Positions 1 through 10,660 are shown, numbered from the stretch's first letter. The stretch: 64,000 nt of DNA from Eucalyptus grandis (GCF_016545825.1 NC_052616.1:11408001-11472000); one strand, 5' to 3'. Notes: generated by a model from the sequence alone, not told the origin. A program made the numbers and translations.

Positions 1-1299
1 GTAACAGAAAGGGCAGCAAGGGAGGAGAATTCACGGGGAACGCTTGCGTCTTCGCTCGGCAATTGAAGAACAGAAAAAATGAAGAACAGACGGGATGATG
101 GAGGGGAACCGAGCCAGAGAAAAGGAAAAGAAAAGGGGATGGGGGAGTGTCGGTCAAGCAAAGGAAAAGGGGAGGGGATAAGAACAAAAAGTCAAAGAGG
201 GAGGGGGAAAGGAAAAATGGAACACGGCAGAGAGAGAAAGGAGAGACGTCGGTGGGGGCTTCGTGAGAGAGAGAGAGAGAGAGAAGGGAAACGTGGGCGG
301 CTAGGGGGAAAAGGAAATAGGGAAAAAATAAAGAAAACTAAAAGAATTTCCTATAATCCAAAAATTCTTGTGCCACTTGCTTTTGCTTAGTCCAATTTAA
401 TCCCAAAAATTCCCATGCTTGAGCACTTGATCCTCATTTGCGTTCTTGCATCAAATTTCCCTCAAACAACAAATCTCGAGCAACAAAAATGGTTTTTTCC
501 ATCAATTCTGAATTCTAATTCATTTTCTTTTCGAAATCCGATTTTCTGAACAAACAAAATCCAGTTGAGGTCCAATTTGAATTCAAAAAAAGCCCAAACA
601 ACTTCCATTCATCCATTTACTCACACCAAATACCAAAAATCTCTTCCATTTGGCAAATCCGAATTTCCGTTCGTTTTCCGAATCGTCCGCAACAATTTTC
701 CGTAAAAATCCCGAACTCTCTAAAAAACCCTCGAAAAATGAGTCGACGTTCCTAGAAATATTTAATTTCTGAAATCAGACTCAAATCGGTTAATTTCCAT
801 TTGGCGCGTTTTTAGTATGACCTAGACTACCAGGTAGTTTTCAGGGATTTTTAGTGCAAATGACACGTAGTCGATTTTCTTCGAGCCACTATGAATCCAC
901 TCGACACATTGACGACTCTTAGTTGTCGTAAAAATCTCGAAGATTCAAATACGGACACAGGGTACCAAAATGACAGAAGAATCAGTTTAGGGCCGGTTGA
1001 CGAGAATTTTCCAATTTAGTGGTATCACCCACAATTAGCCATACATCTTAGTCGAGTCAACCTATATGATCTCAAATCGATTTTATACTTGTGTTATAAT
1101 GGCTTCTAAGGATGAGCACGATCGAAAAGTCGATTTTTGATCGAATTCTTAAGTCTATTGCATTAAAATTCTTTAATAGCTTTCCTGAATAATCTAGTTA
1201 TCTCGAGAGTGATCAGCTCTGAAAATGATCCTATAGACGCGTCAATGAAATGTCCGATTTATTCAATAGAAAACAGGATTGAAAATCTGGGATGTCACA
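1..1299 (-). mobile_element. Truncated large LTR (reverse orientation) inserted into BAHD copy 1
   Basis: The right edge ends ATGTCACA at 1299 and abuts BAHD exon 1 sequence directly. Read in reverse, the edge begins TGTGACATCC, matching the start of the element at 22335 (TATGACATTC). Further inside, a shared stretch about rapid agreement of CGACTCTTRGTTGTCG (around 925 here, around 22715 there in reverse complement) lies 370-380 bp from each edge. The left part beyond position 1 is outside the window. The GA-rich stretch at 79-300 is the reverse-strand counterpart of a CT-rich leader region and is not a gene. A Ty3/Gypsy-type large LTR is inferred from size and termini only; no protein domain is visible. 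Confidence 0.6.
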
Positions 1300-2309
1300 T
1301 CATTGGGTGCCCTCTGTCGTTGGTTCAGGTTATCAACTTGCTGTAACTTTTTTGGTTTCTTACTGAGTTCCTTTCGAATTGTAGGTGACCCGTTTGAAAT
1401 GCGGGGCTTCATCCTCGGAATCCGGTTCAATCATGCCATTAGCGATTCCCTCGGCCTCAGACAATTGCTGAAGGCGACCGCAGTCGCAAGAGGCGCACAC
1501 GAGCCATCTTGGCTGCCCGTTTGGCAGAGAGAAATCCTCTGCGCCCGAGACCCGCCGTGAGTGACGTGCAGGCACCATGAGTTCGAGGATGTGGTCGACG
1601 ATGCCAGAAGCACTATCGTGACGTTTGACCCCAAGAACATGGCACACAGATCCTTTTTTGTCGGCCCATGCGAAGTGGCGTTTATCAAGAAAGGCCTCCC
1701 TCACCACCTGATCTCGAGATCCTCCACCTACGAGTTACTTACGGCATGCCTGTGGAAGTGCCACACAATTGCCCTCGAGATCGAGCCGGATGATGCCGTC
1801 CACCTATCGTGCATGATTAACACGCGAGGCAAGCAAGGCCTCGGCGTGCCTCATGGTTATTACGGGAACACGTCGGTGTATGCAACTGTGCTTTAGAAGG
1901 CGGGCCATCTGTGCAACAGTCTGCTGGGATACGCGGTTGGGTTAGTGAAGAAAGCGAAAGAAATGGTGAGCGAAGAATATGTGAGGTCCTCCATTGACGT
2001 CTTAGTCCTTAAGGGACGGCCAAAGTACACGACCGTTTGGAACTATGTGGTGGCCGACGCAACCAAGGTCGGGTTGGAAGAGGCCGACTTCGGGTGGGGG
2101 AAGCCGGCATATGGTGGGGTTGCAGGCGCATTTCCTTTGATAAGCTTTTACGTGAAGTACAGAACGAGGAAGGGATTGTGGTGCCGATAACGTTGCCGGA
2201 GAGAGCAATGCGAAGGTTTCAAGAAGAGCTTGCAAAGATGACTGATAAAGGGAGGGCGGGTGATGATCATTATGGTGTGGATTCAACAGCAATCAAATCT
2301 CATCTCTAG
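1300..2309 (+). pseudogene. BAHD acyltransferase pseudogene (copy 1)
   Basis: Only the last 29 bp of exon 1 survive (1300-1328, coding for the conserved IGCPL-LVQ end). A 56-bp GT-AG intron (1329-1384) follows, then exon 2 (1385-2309). Compared with intact copy 4, exon 2 has lost one G in the G-run near 1401. It also has CGA to TGA at 1558-1560, TTG to TAG at 1894-1896, and an 8-bp deletion near 2174 between GAAGGG repeats. HXXXD (HAISD) and DFGWG are still legible. Copy 4 is its closest relative here: both have an extra KQ in the INARGKQGLG stretch that copies 2 and 3 lack. The 5' part was cut off by the LTR element at 1-1299. No functional acyltransferase can be made from this copy. Confidence 0.93.
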
Positions 2310-2460
2310 AAGGAGAATTAACCATATATTCTCTAAAGTTTCTCAATCACATAGGACAATGCTTCAATTATTTAAAGGAGCATCTTTCTTTGAATTCATT
2401 TTCTAATTATGGACTTGATAGTAAATTAATCAGAAAATGACATGCGTTCTTTTTCATTTG

Positions 2461-2640
2461 AGTGGTTATCCAGAACTTGAGAGCCCTCGCAGCTCAAGAA
2501 ATGCTCGGTTTGCTATTTCTCATGGAGACAAGAAATAAAGAGATGGCAATGGATTGTGTCAAGCAACATATTCAATTTTCAAGTTTAGTAGGCGGAAAAC
2601 CTATTTTTCACCCAAAAAAAAAAAAAAAAAAACCTGTAGA
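2461..2640 (+). mobile_element. Fossil LINE endonuclease fragment in the BAHD copy 1 flank
   Basis: The translation NLRALAAQEMLGLLFLMET followed by RNK lines up with the endonuclease start of the LINE at 30397 (HLRALVALEM..FLMETKNK, then IQF). A run of A follows at 2613-2630. A more decayed copy occupies the same place downstream of BAHD copy 4 (about 62735-62830), so this scrap was inserted before copies 1 and 4 separated. Confidence 0.65.
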
Positions 2641-2817
2641 AATTGCCAAAGGTTATCGGTAACCTGATATGTTGATATATAATAGAATCTAGCTCCAAGG
2701 AACTCATTGGATTGAAATGTACGATGGAGATGGGGAGTGGAAAAGTCAAGAGAACCACATATTGGGACTTGACTTGTTAAACAATTTTTTTTTTTTATTC
2801 CTTGCGATAGCGACTTA

Positions 2818-3708
2818 AGACATGTTTTGTAACGATTCTATTCCAGAGAACAATTTTTTATGAGAAATGATTTTTGATTTTATTCTTGGGAATAATTTCT
2901 GAGAAAAAGAACGTGTTTGGTAATTTTCTAAAATTTCTACTCCCGGGATAGAAATACATTTGATAGAATTCTTAGATTTTTTTAACCTTGTCGGGCCACC
3001 GACGAGGCCGAGCCCTTGCCCAGGCAGCATGAGGTTGGCCTCGCCTTGGCCTGGTGAGGCCTAGCCTCGTGCCGGCTAGGGAGGTCGAGCCTTGCCATGG
3101 CCGCATGAGGCTCAGCCTCGCCTTGGCTGGGCGAGGTCAACCTCACCCAAATTTGGCAAGGCCGAGCTCGCCGCCATCTGCGAGGCTCGGCCTCACCGGG
3201 CCACCGCAGCGATGTGTCGGGAGGTGGCCCGGCGAGACTAAGCCTCGTGCGATCACGGTGAGGCTCGGGCCAATGAGCCTTATTGTGGCTTGGCATCTTT
3301 AGGGGCCAGCGATGCTCCGGCAAGGTCGTCGGCTCTCGTCGGCCGGTCACCGGCGTCGGCCATGGTTAAGGCGGCGATCGGCCAAAAGAAGGAGGAAGAA
3401 GAAGAAGAAGAAGAAGAAGAATAGATTTTAGAAATTGTTCCCGGAAACAAGAAACTACTTTGTTGTACTTCTTATAGAAGAAGAAGAAGAAGAAGAAGAA
3501 GAAGAAGAAGAGAAAAATAGATTCTAGAAATTGTTCCCGGAAACAAGAAACTACTTTGTTGTATTTCTTATTTCTGTTCCAAATCTATTCCTGAGAACAA
3601 AAATTTTACCAAACATGTTTCTATTCTTTTTTTCATTCTCTGGAACAAAGAAAAAAAAAAAAAAAAAAATTGGTCCGAAAACAGAAATAAATTTTAACAA
3701 ACAGGCCC
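2818..3708. mobile_element. Tourist/PIF-Harbinger-like non-autonomous element
   Basis: The left end AGACATGTTTTGTAAC and the reverse complement of the right end GGGCCTGTTTGTTAAA form imperfect terminal inverted repeats of the GGGCCTGTTTGG kind. Both sides carry TTA (2815-2817 and 3709-3711), the usual target duplication of this class. The flank of BAHD copy 4 has the empty site (GCGACTTAACC near 63047), so the insertion is younger than the duplication. The interior is a GC-rich CTCGCC/GAGGC low-complexity block plus GAA repeats and has no coding capacity. A segment ending in TTCCCGGAAACAAGAAAC is duplicated in tandem inside it (about 3421-3475 and 3517-3572). Confidence 0.6.
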
Positions 3709-3711
3709 TTA

Positions 3712-4440
3712 ACAGCACAATGAGCCACGAATGGTACGACGATACTGTACTAGGGGCCCAAACTGTTGTAGAGTGCGTTCCCCTTGGAATTTCGGTTGGC
3801 CCCATTCTTAAAACACAAGGCATTTGACACGTTTTTAGTTTATTGAAGGCGACATCCTCGTAACAGGGGACCAAACTGTTGTGGAGTGCGTTTCCCTTGG
3901 AATTTCGGTTGGCCCCATTCTTAAAATACAAGGAAAGCATTTGACAAGTTTTTAGTATATTGAAGGCCATGTTTAGGTACCGGACAATAACATTTACTTA
4001 TTGATACATAAATTTTCGCGACCTCGTCCATTACATAAAAAAATTAGGAATTAATCATGACCTATAAACAAAAATAATAATTAAATTGCGTATGTATATT
4101 AGGATTATTATCGTCTAGCAGTAATATGCCCACATTTATTGCATTATATTTCCCATGTGTTGCAAAAAAGAAAAAAAATATTGTAATATGATTACAAACC
4201 TTGTTTCAATGAACAAGGATGAAAATAGTATAATTCACGTCGGTTCCAAAACAACTCATACTGCGCGGTGTGTTGAGTTTAGATCTGTCTCAATGGATTT
4301 GCATCGCCTTCGAGTGTGTTGTCGTATTGTGTCGACAATAGTCAGGCTCCTGAAGCATCGTTTGGGAGTAGAAGAGCATTCCAATCGACACAAAAATCTG
4401 TACACCATTAGAACGTCTTGATTTCTTCTCCTTTCTCTTT
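3712..4440 (+). repeat. BAHD 3' flanking segment, duplicated in the cluster
   Basis: It contains GGTACGACGATACTGT, TTTCGGTTGGCCCCATTCTT (also repeated in tandem at 3784 and 3900) and AATTGCGTATGTATAT. Recognisable relatives lie at 4640-4960, 43814-44290 and 63060-63880. No gene is seen in it. It marks the extent of the ancestral duplication unit downstream of the acyltransferase gene. Confidence 0.7.
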
Positions 4441-4444
4441 CTAC

Positions 4445-4960
4445 TGTAACACGGGCTCTCTAAAGTTTCTCAAATCAAGTATGAGAATGCTGGAATTATT
4501 GAATGAAGTGTCTTTCTTTGGAATTGGTAATGTTCGGGTCTCTCTAAATAAAGTTACGGACTCGATAGCAAATCGATTAGACAAAGATATGCATTCTCTT
4601 TTGTTTTAGTCTGTAAGTGAAGGGTACAAGGAAATCACACAGGAGAGTGCGTCCCCCTTAGATTTTCAGTGGTCACTTCACTTCAATACAATGAGTCATT
4701 TAACACGTTTTCTCCGTTTATTCTGGCATTATTTGGTTATGTCAGGCCGACAATGTTGGTTTGTCAACATCTAAATTTGGGATCTAAATTAGTCATTTAT
4801 TGCATAAAAAGTTAGAGATTGACGATGACCTCTAAACAAAGATATTAGTTAAATTACATATAAATATAAGGAGTATTGTCATTTAATAGTAATAAGCCCA
4901 CATGAATTGCATTATATTTCACGTGTGTTTAAAAAAAAAAAATTGTTGTGATATGCTTAC
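4445..4960 (+). repeat. Orphan BAHD 3' flank without a gene
   Basis: Positions 4455-4620 (CTCTAAAGTTTCTCAAATCA, then a GAATTATTGAATGAA-type run and a GATAGCAAATCGATTAGACA stretch) resemble the sequence just after the stop codons of copies 1, 2 and 4. Positions 4640-4960 repeat the next part of the flank. No acyltransferase exon precedes it. The likely reading is that one BAHD unit was deleted between copies 1 and 2. Confidence 0.55.
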
Positions 4961-5049
4961 AAACTCCCGGGCTATGTCCTTCTCCTCCCTTCCACTCCAT
5001 TGGTCATTGGTAATTACAATAGAAGCATAAACATGGAATAAGTGAACAT

Positions 5050-5345
5050 GGAATAAGTGTGACTCGTTATTAGAACGTCTCGGTTTCTTCTCTTTTCTCT
5101 CTACCGTAACACAGACTTAGTCAACCGCATATCGCTATCGCCTTTTACTCTCTTGCATCACCAGCATTGCCGACAACGCCTCTTCTCTCACTAATCTTCA
5201 CAAAATGTCATTCGCTATGAGACACTTTATTTCTGTATGTCTCAATGACAACAAGGATATTGTTTCCCTTTAGTCAAATCCTCTCACTGTTGGTGTTGTT
5301 GATAATAGAGAGAGAGAAAGGGGGGCGGCTGTGGATATGTATACG
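5050..5345 (+). repeat. Dispersed local repeat, copy A
   Basis: A segment of about 300 bp with TTCTTCTCTTTTCTCTCTAC, an ATGAGACACTTTATTTCTG-type run and TGACAACAAGGAT, ending in a GA run. Diverged copies lie at about 11640-11960, 16930-17260 and 20150-20410. None codes for a protein. The following AAACTTAACTGGTTTATAA motif (about 6012) is also shared with the copies near 17300 and 20560. Confidence 0.5.
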
Positions 5346-5489
5346 CTATGTTAGTAATTTTGGAGTATAATGAGGCAGTAGTTGAAGTGGTGTGTACGTA
5401 TACGCCATATCAACAATTTCTGACAATAATCTCTCTCTCTCTCTCTTTGTCCACTTGGATATGGATGCCTCCTCGAATGCACTCACTAT

Positions 5490-5935
5490 GGGAAAATTGT
5501 CTAAAAAGTCTTACACCTTTTAATTTTGTCACTTAAATCTTAACTATTTTCATGGTTTGCCAATTGAATTTATTAGGTTAATTTTGGCTGAAAATCGCTA
5601 AAGTATATGCCAGCTATCTTACGTGACATGACGAACGTTAACATGAATAATTTTTAATGATATTCTTAAAAAAATTTCAAATTTTGAAATTGTTATTCCT
5701 TTTTGTTTTATTTTCCTTTTTCCTTCCTTCCCTTCTTCCTTCTCCAGCCAATCGCCGAGCCTCAACAACCGACCTGAGACAATGGCCTATGAGGTTGTTG
5801 TCAACGTCGGTGGTTTTTGGCTAAAATATGCTTGGATGGACTCAATTAATAATAAGTGAAAAGATTTAAAAATCAATTGACAAAATTAAAAGACTTATAA
5901 TTGAATTGACAAAAGTACAATAAGATTAGGACATA
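5490..5935. mobile_element. MULE-type non-autonomous element (long-TIR family)
   Basis: The left end GGGAAAATTGTCTAAAAAG is followed by alternating TTTAATTTTGTCACTT / CAATTGAATTTATT sequence, an AT-rich middle with a short GC-rich stretch, and a mirror-image right arm ending ACAATAAGATTAGGACAT. The last bases of the right terminus are missing. This family recurs at about 7885, 9731, 14732, 21853, 27925, 44290, 60305 and 63884. Confidence 0.5.
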
Positions 5936-6436
5936 CGCTATTAAAAAGTAAGGAAGCACTCTTAGTCAAGTGCAAACTGCCCCAAATCATGTCTGCACAA
6001 GCCAAAGAGATATAAACTTAACTGGTTTATAAGACTTGCAGAGTGTTTTATGGACTACCAAATAATCGGGTCTCTGCCTCCCTGTGAACTTATGTGTGAT
6101 AAATACAAAATTTCGGAAAATTTATTTCTCCGTTGGAAGCCAATTAAGCAAGTAGTCCAATTTTCCTAAAATATTGTGTAATCTTGAAATCTCTGTTACT
6201 CTCGAAAGAATGACGGAGCTACTCCTATGGATGATGTTGATATCGTGTGTTAATCTCAATATATTGTATCCTAGAGATCTAAATTAGGTCTAAGAATTTT
6301 AGCAGCCGACGCCATCGCATTACTCGTGAATCGCGGGAGACCGAGAGGAAGCATAGTCTTATTTCCGAAAGCCAAAAGGACGATTCACCAAGTAATTTTT
6401 TGGATTGCTTTATTGACTATGCTTCATTTTATGTAC

Positions 6437-6495
6437 CACGTGGACATTCTTTAAAACTAAGTCCCAACATTTTCCGTTGTTTCCCACCTTATAAA
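6437..6495 (+). promoter_or_regulatory. BAHD copy 2 core promoter: G-box and TATA box
   Basis: CACGTG at 6437-6442 and TATAAA at 6490-6495 lie 109 and 56 bp before the start codon. The TATA position matches copies 3 and 4, so the transcription start should fall about 25-30 bp before the ATG, giving a very short leader. The G-box is absent from the aligned position in copy 3 (CCGCGG there). Confidence 0.6.
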
Positions 6496-6545
6496 GCCCA
6501 AAACAATTCCTTGCTCTCTCTCGTCTCCAACCTGCCATCACGAAA

Positions 6546-9500
6546 ATGGTTTCACCACCATCACCTTCTTCTTCTTCTTCTTCTTCTTCGGGACTGCTGA
6601 CCGTGAACCGCCATGAGCCGGAGTTGATCTCCCCGGCGGGAGACACCCCGCGCGAACTCAAACCCCTCTCAGACCTGGATGGCCAGGATTGGCTTCGTTT
6701 TATGCTCCCCCTCCTTCTCTTCTACCCACAAAGCCCCTCAATGAAAGGCCGAGAAGACCCGGCGAGAGTTGTCAAGGAAGCGCTTGCGAAGGCGCTCGTG
6801 TACTATTACCCGTTGGCTGGGCGGATCCGGGAAGGGCCGGACTGTAAGCTCGGGGTGGACTGTACCGGCGAGGGGATTCTGTTCGTGGAGGCTGATGCCG
6901 ACGTTAGCCTTCAGGAGCTCGGCGACTCCATGAAGCCGCCATGCGGCTTCGTAAATGAGGTGTTGTGTGATGTGGCTGAGTCGGGTGACATCATTGGGTG
7001 CCCTTTATTGTCGGTCCAGGCAAGTATCGTGTAAAATGGACGATAATATGTGATGCGACTAACAAATGAAAATAAGAAGAGTTCGGAAATTCAAAGAGTA
7101 TAGTTATAACTTTTTTTTGTACTTTTCCCAAATTATGATCAAGTAATATAAACCATTTAATTGTACTAATTAAGATTTCATTCATTTCCCAAATTTTGAA
7201 AAATATTTTCTAGATAAATATAATTATTTTTCGATGTTCGGTTGAATCCTAAAAATGAAGCATTTGCATTTTTTGCTGTTGGATAAAGAAAATATTTTCC
7301 TCCATGCACTCTTTTTCAATAATTTTTTATTTTATATTTAAAAATATATATATATTTTAATTTTTTTAGAAACAGATTTTTAAATTATTTTTAAATTTAA
7401 TTTTTCTTTTCTTTCTTTTTATCTTCTTCTTCAGCCGGTCGCTAGCCATGGTGACAACAGCGGTGACCAATTGAGCTCGCCGCTGGCCAAAGGCTCAGCT
7501 CACTTGGCTCGCCGATTTGGCAAGCGGCAAGATTGCTAAATGTAGGTGAGCCTTGAGCTCACCGAAGTCAATCACCGGCTGTCATTGTGGCCAACGACTG
7601 GCCAAGACAGAAATTTAAAATAAAAGGAAAAAAATAATTAAAAATTCTAATTTTTTCAAAAAGGAAAAAAATGAAGGAAAGAAAGATGGAAATGTTAACA
7701 TGTGAGATAAGAGAAAGTGAATGAGGAAAATGTTTTTCTCATCTTGAAAAGTGGAAAACATTTTTCCCTATTTTAGAAGACTTTTTTTGCAAACGGAAAA
7801 TATTTTCTCGACAGTTTATTTTCCTTATGGAAAATTTGGAAAATGTTTTTTTGGAAGTTGTTTTTAGCAAAACGAACGAAGCCTTAATCATAAGATTTTT
7901 CACATTTTGTCAATTGAATACATTCAATCAATTCTAACTGAAAACCATTGAAGTGAACGTGTGGTATAATAATAGGCGCCCGACATAAACATTTTTTAAT
8001 AATATTTTAATAACTTTTTGAATTTTTATTATTTTTATTATTTTCTTTCTTTAATTCTTTTTCCTTTCATTTTGGCTTGGGTGAGCACCCACAAATCCTT
8101 GCCAGCTGCTAGTGAGGTCACCTCGCCTAGAGCCAGCGGGGCCATGAAGGCCCTAAGCAAGGCGGCCCTCACTTAGATCTGGCGAGGGGCTTTGGGTTAG
8201 GTGGCCCTCTCCCAAATCTAGCGAGGGTTGTGACTCTCGTCAGGCCCTCGCTAGCCAAAACTTTTTTTTTTATCAAATTGAAAGGAAAAATATTTTTAAA
8301 AAATTTAATATCATTAAAAAAATATATCCATGACAATGTTAGCCGTATCACATAGGATAGTCGACATCCACATCAATAATTAATTGTCAAAATCTTTAGG
8401 ATTGACTCAATTGACAAAATGTAAAAATATTTATGACTAAATTAACATAATTAAAAGTTTAGGACTAAAGAAATTTTAAAAAAATTCGGTACTTTTCTCA
8501 TCATTACTTAGTCATGTTGCGATATGTAACTTGTTTAAAGCATTGCACTATTTAAAAACATATCGTGTGTAGATATCGTAAATTGATAGAATTTCTAGAT
8601 ATTTATGTGTGTGTGTGTGTGGCTATAGATATAGAGAGAGAGATGCCCTCTTGATTCGATTAATTTAACTTGTACCTTTCTGGGTTTCTCACGAGTTCCT
8701 CGTTTTATGGTAGGTGACCCGTTTGAAATGTGGGGGCTTCATACTCGGAATCCGACTCAATCACGCAATTAGCAATTCCGTCGGCCTGAAACAGTTCTTA
8801 GAGGCAGCTGCGGAACTCGCATGTGGCGCTAGTGTGCTGTCTCAGCCGCCAGTTTGGCGGAGAGAGATCCTCAAGGCGCGAGACCCACCGCGAGTGACGT
8901 GCACGCACCCTGAGTTCGAGGACACCGTCGATGCCGGCAGTGCGGTCGCAATGTCGGACCTCACCAACATGGCACATGGGTCGTTCTTTTTCGGCCCGCG
9001 GGAAGTGGCGTCGATCAAGAAACGCCTCCCTCAGCACCTACTCCCGAAATGCTCCACATTCGAGCTAGTCACAGCGTGTCTATGGAAGTGCCGCACAATC
9101 GCGCTTGAGGTCGAGCCGGACGACGTTGTCCGCCTCTCATGCGTGATCAACGCACGAGGTCTCAATGTGCCTCGCGGTTATTATGGGAGCACGTCGGTGA
9201 AGGCAATGGTACTTTCGAAGGCGGGCCATCTGTGTACTAGTCCGCTAGGGTACGCGGTCGAGTTAGTGAAGAAGGCTAAGGAGATGGTGAGTGAAGAGTA
9301 CGTGAGGTCCTTTATCGATGCGTCGGTAATCAAGGGAGGGCCAAACCACACGACCGTTTGGGACTACGTGGTCGCCGACACAACCAAGGTTGGGTTCGAA
9401 GCGGTTGATTTCGGGTGGGGGAAGCCAGTGTACGGCGGCGTTGCCGGTGCAGTTCCTTTGATAAGCATCTATGTGAAGTACAAAACGAGAGAGGGAGAGG

Positions 9501-9640
9501 AGGGGATTGTGGCCGCGATAATGTTGCCGGAGAGAGCAATGCGAAGGTTTCAGGAAGAGCTGGAGAAAATGACCGATAAAGGGACGGTTAGTGAAGATCA
9601 GTATGGTGTAGATTCAAGTATGATTAGATCTAAACTCTAG
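6546..9640 (+). CDS. BAHD acyltransferase copy 2, HXXXD changed to HXXXN
   Basis: A two-exon gene: exon 1 6546-7019 (158 codons), intron 7020-8713 (1694 bp), exon 2 8714-9640 with stop; 466 residues, normal for BAHD enzymes (about 450-465). The family moves an acyl group from a CoA thioester to an alcohol or amine in the cytosol. The N-terminal PELISPAG, PLSDLDGQ and YYPLAGR motifs resemble alcohol acyltransferases of the benzyl-alcohol benzoyltransferase / methanol anthraniloyltransferase group; the substrate cannot be read from sequence. The intron sits at the usual place after SVQ and before VTRLKCGGF. The catalytic motif reads HAISN (His175, Asn179): a single GAT to AAT change at 8774-8776, where copies 1, 3 and 4 keep Asp. 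DFGWG is intact. The donor is CAG/GCAAGT, a GC-AG intron. The start is the only ATG with a serine-rich leader matching copies 3 and 4. It may be expressed with weak or altered activity. Confidence 0.9.
7190..7885. mobile_element. Non-autonomous element in the copy 2 intron (first)
   Basis: The edges are rich in GAAAATATTTTC / GGAAAATGTTTT mirror-image motifs (left near 7195-7240, right near 7790-7870). They enclose a GC-rich block at 7435-7610 with repeated GCTCACC and GGCCAA words. The exact ends and target duplication could not be fixed by eye. Introns of copies 3 and 4 lack it. Confidence 0.4.
7886..8505. mobile_element. MULE-type element in the copy 2 intron (second)
   Basis: The left arm (TTTTGTCAATTGAATACATT near 7907) and the right arm (ACTCAATTGACAAAATGTAA near 8404) are inverted copies of the arms seen in the family at 14732-16235. 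The terminus GGTACTTTTCTC is at about 8494-8505. A GC-rich CTCGCC/GGCGAG block fills 8085-8250. Together with the element just before it, this explains most of the 1.69-kb intron. Confidence 0.5.
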
Positions 9641-9730
9641 AAGGATCGTTCAATGAATCGTCACGTCGGCACGGTGATGTTGGCTGGGTTTCCATCTGAA
9701 GAATAACCATAGACTCAATATCGACAAAAA

Positions 9731-10351
9731 ATTACTGAAAAGAGTCATAATCTATTGTACGGATTAATTTAGTCTACAAGCTTCCGATATCAATTTAATT
9801 ATAAACCTTCCGACGATTTGTCAATATAATTCTTCTAGCTAATATTTATTGAAAATCATGACTGTGAATGACAGTCATCCTATGTGGCACGCCAATACTG
9901 ATATGGACAATAATTACAACTTCTAAATATTTTTTTATCTTTTTTTTTTTTTTCATTATGGCCGGTGAGGCAACTCTCACCAACCACTAGATAAGGGTCT
10001 ACAAGCCCTCACTAGCCATTGGACCCCCCGATGGGGAGATCTGGCAAGGTGATTGCGACCTTGTCAATTGCGGGCAAGGTGGCCCTTGCTAACCATAAAG
10101 AAAAAAAAACCACATAAACAGAAAAAAGAAAAGAAAATTAATAGAAATATATATTTAAAAATCCGTATCTTAAAAGAAAATGAAAAAATTATCTATATTA
10201 AGGTTAGCCATGCAATGTAAGATGGTCGGCGTCCACGTGACTAATTTCCTACCGAAATTTGGTAAAATGACTATATTTACGAATGATCAAAATGTCTAGA
10301 ATTGAATCGGCCAAATTAATAGGTTTGGAGCTAAAGTGACATCTATACAAC
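9731..10351. mobile_element. MULE-type non-autonomous element downstream of copy 2
   Basis: The left arm contains AAGAGTCATAATCTATTGTA and the right arm TTAATAGGTTTGGAGCTAAA; these pair with the family's inverted arms. It separates the copy 2 stop codon from its conserved 3' flank, which resumes at about 10390 (TTTCTCAGTCACATGTAACA). Confidence 0.5.
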
Positions 10352-10389
10352 AAATTAAAGATATTAGTTTTTTTTTTTTTGGCAACCCA

Positions 10390-10660
10390 TTTCTCAGTCA
10401 CATGTAACATGCTTGAATCATTGAATGAAAGTATTTCGCTTTGGAAATTTTGTCTTCACGGTAAAGCGACTAGACAAGGATACATGCATTCTCTTTAGTT
10501 CGAGTGTGGTGAGTGATGGAGAAGGTTTGTTCTCCCATCACGCGACTAGTTTTCCTTGTGATGGGGACTCGACCAACCAATAAGCCACTCGTGAACTTGA
10601 GGAGTGCGACACAACAACGTTGGAAAAGACATTATTATTCTCTGCACCCGGTGCGGTAGG
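10390..10660 (+). repeat. BAHD copy 2 3' flank, displaced
   Basis: It matches the sequence after copy 3 (14285-14450): CACATGTAAC, then GAGGAGTGCGAC near 10598 here and TTAGGAGTGCGACTTAACGA near 14394 there. The rest of 10660-11600 shows no gene, domain or clear repeat to me. Confidence 0.5.

Noticed and set aside
79..390. 103-residue Arg/Glu/Gly-rich frame
   Set aside because: Low-complexity GA-rich DNA inside the LTR fragment; the complementary strand is the CT-rich leader of the same family.
2982..3350. Frames on both strands rich in Arg, Pro and Ala
   Set aside because: GC-rich interior of the Tourist-like element, open by composition.
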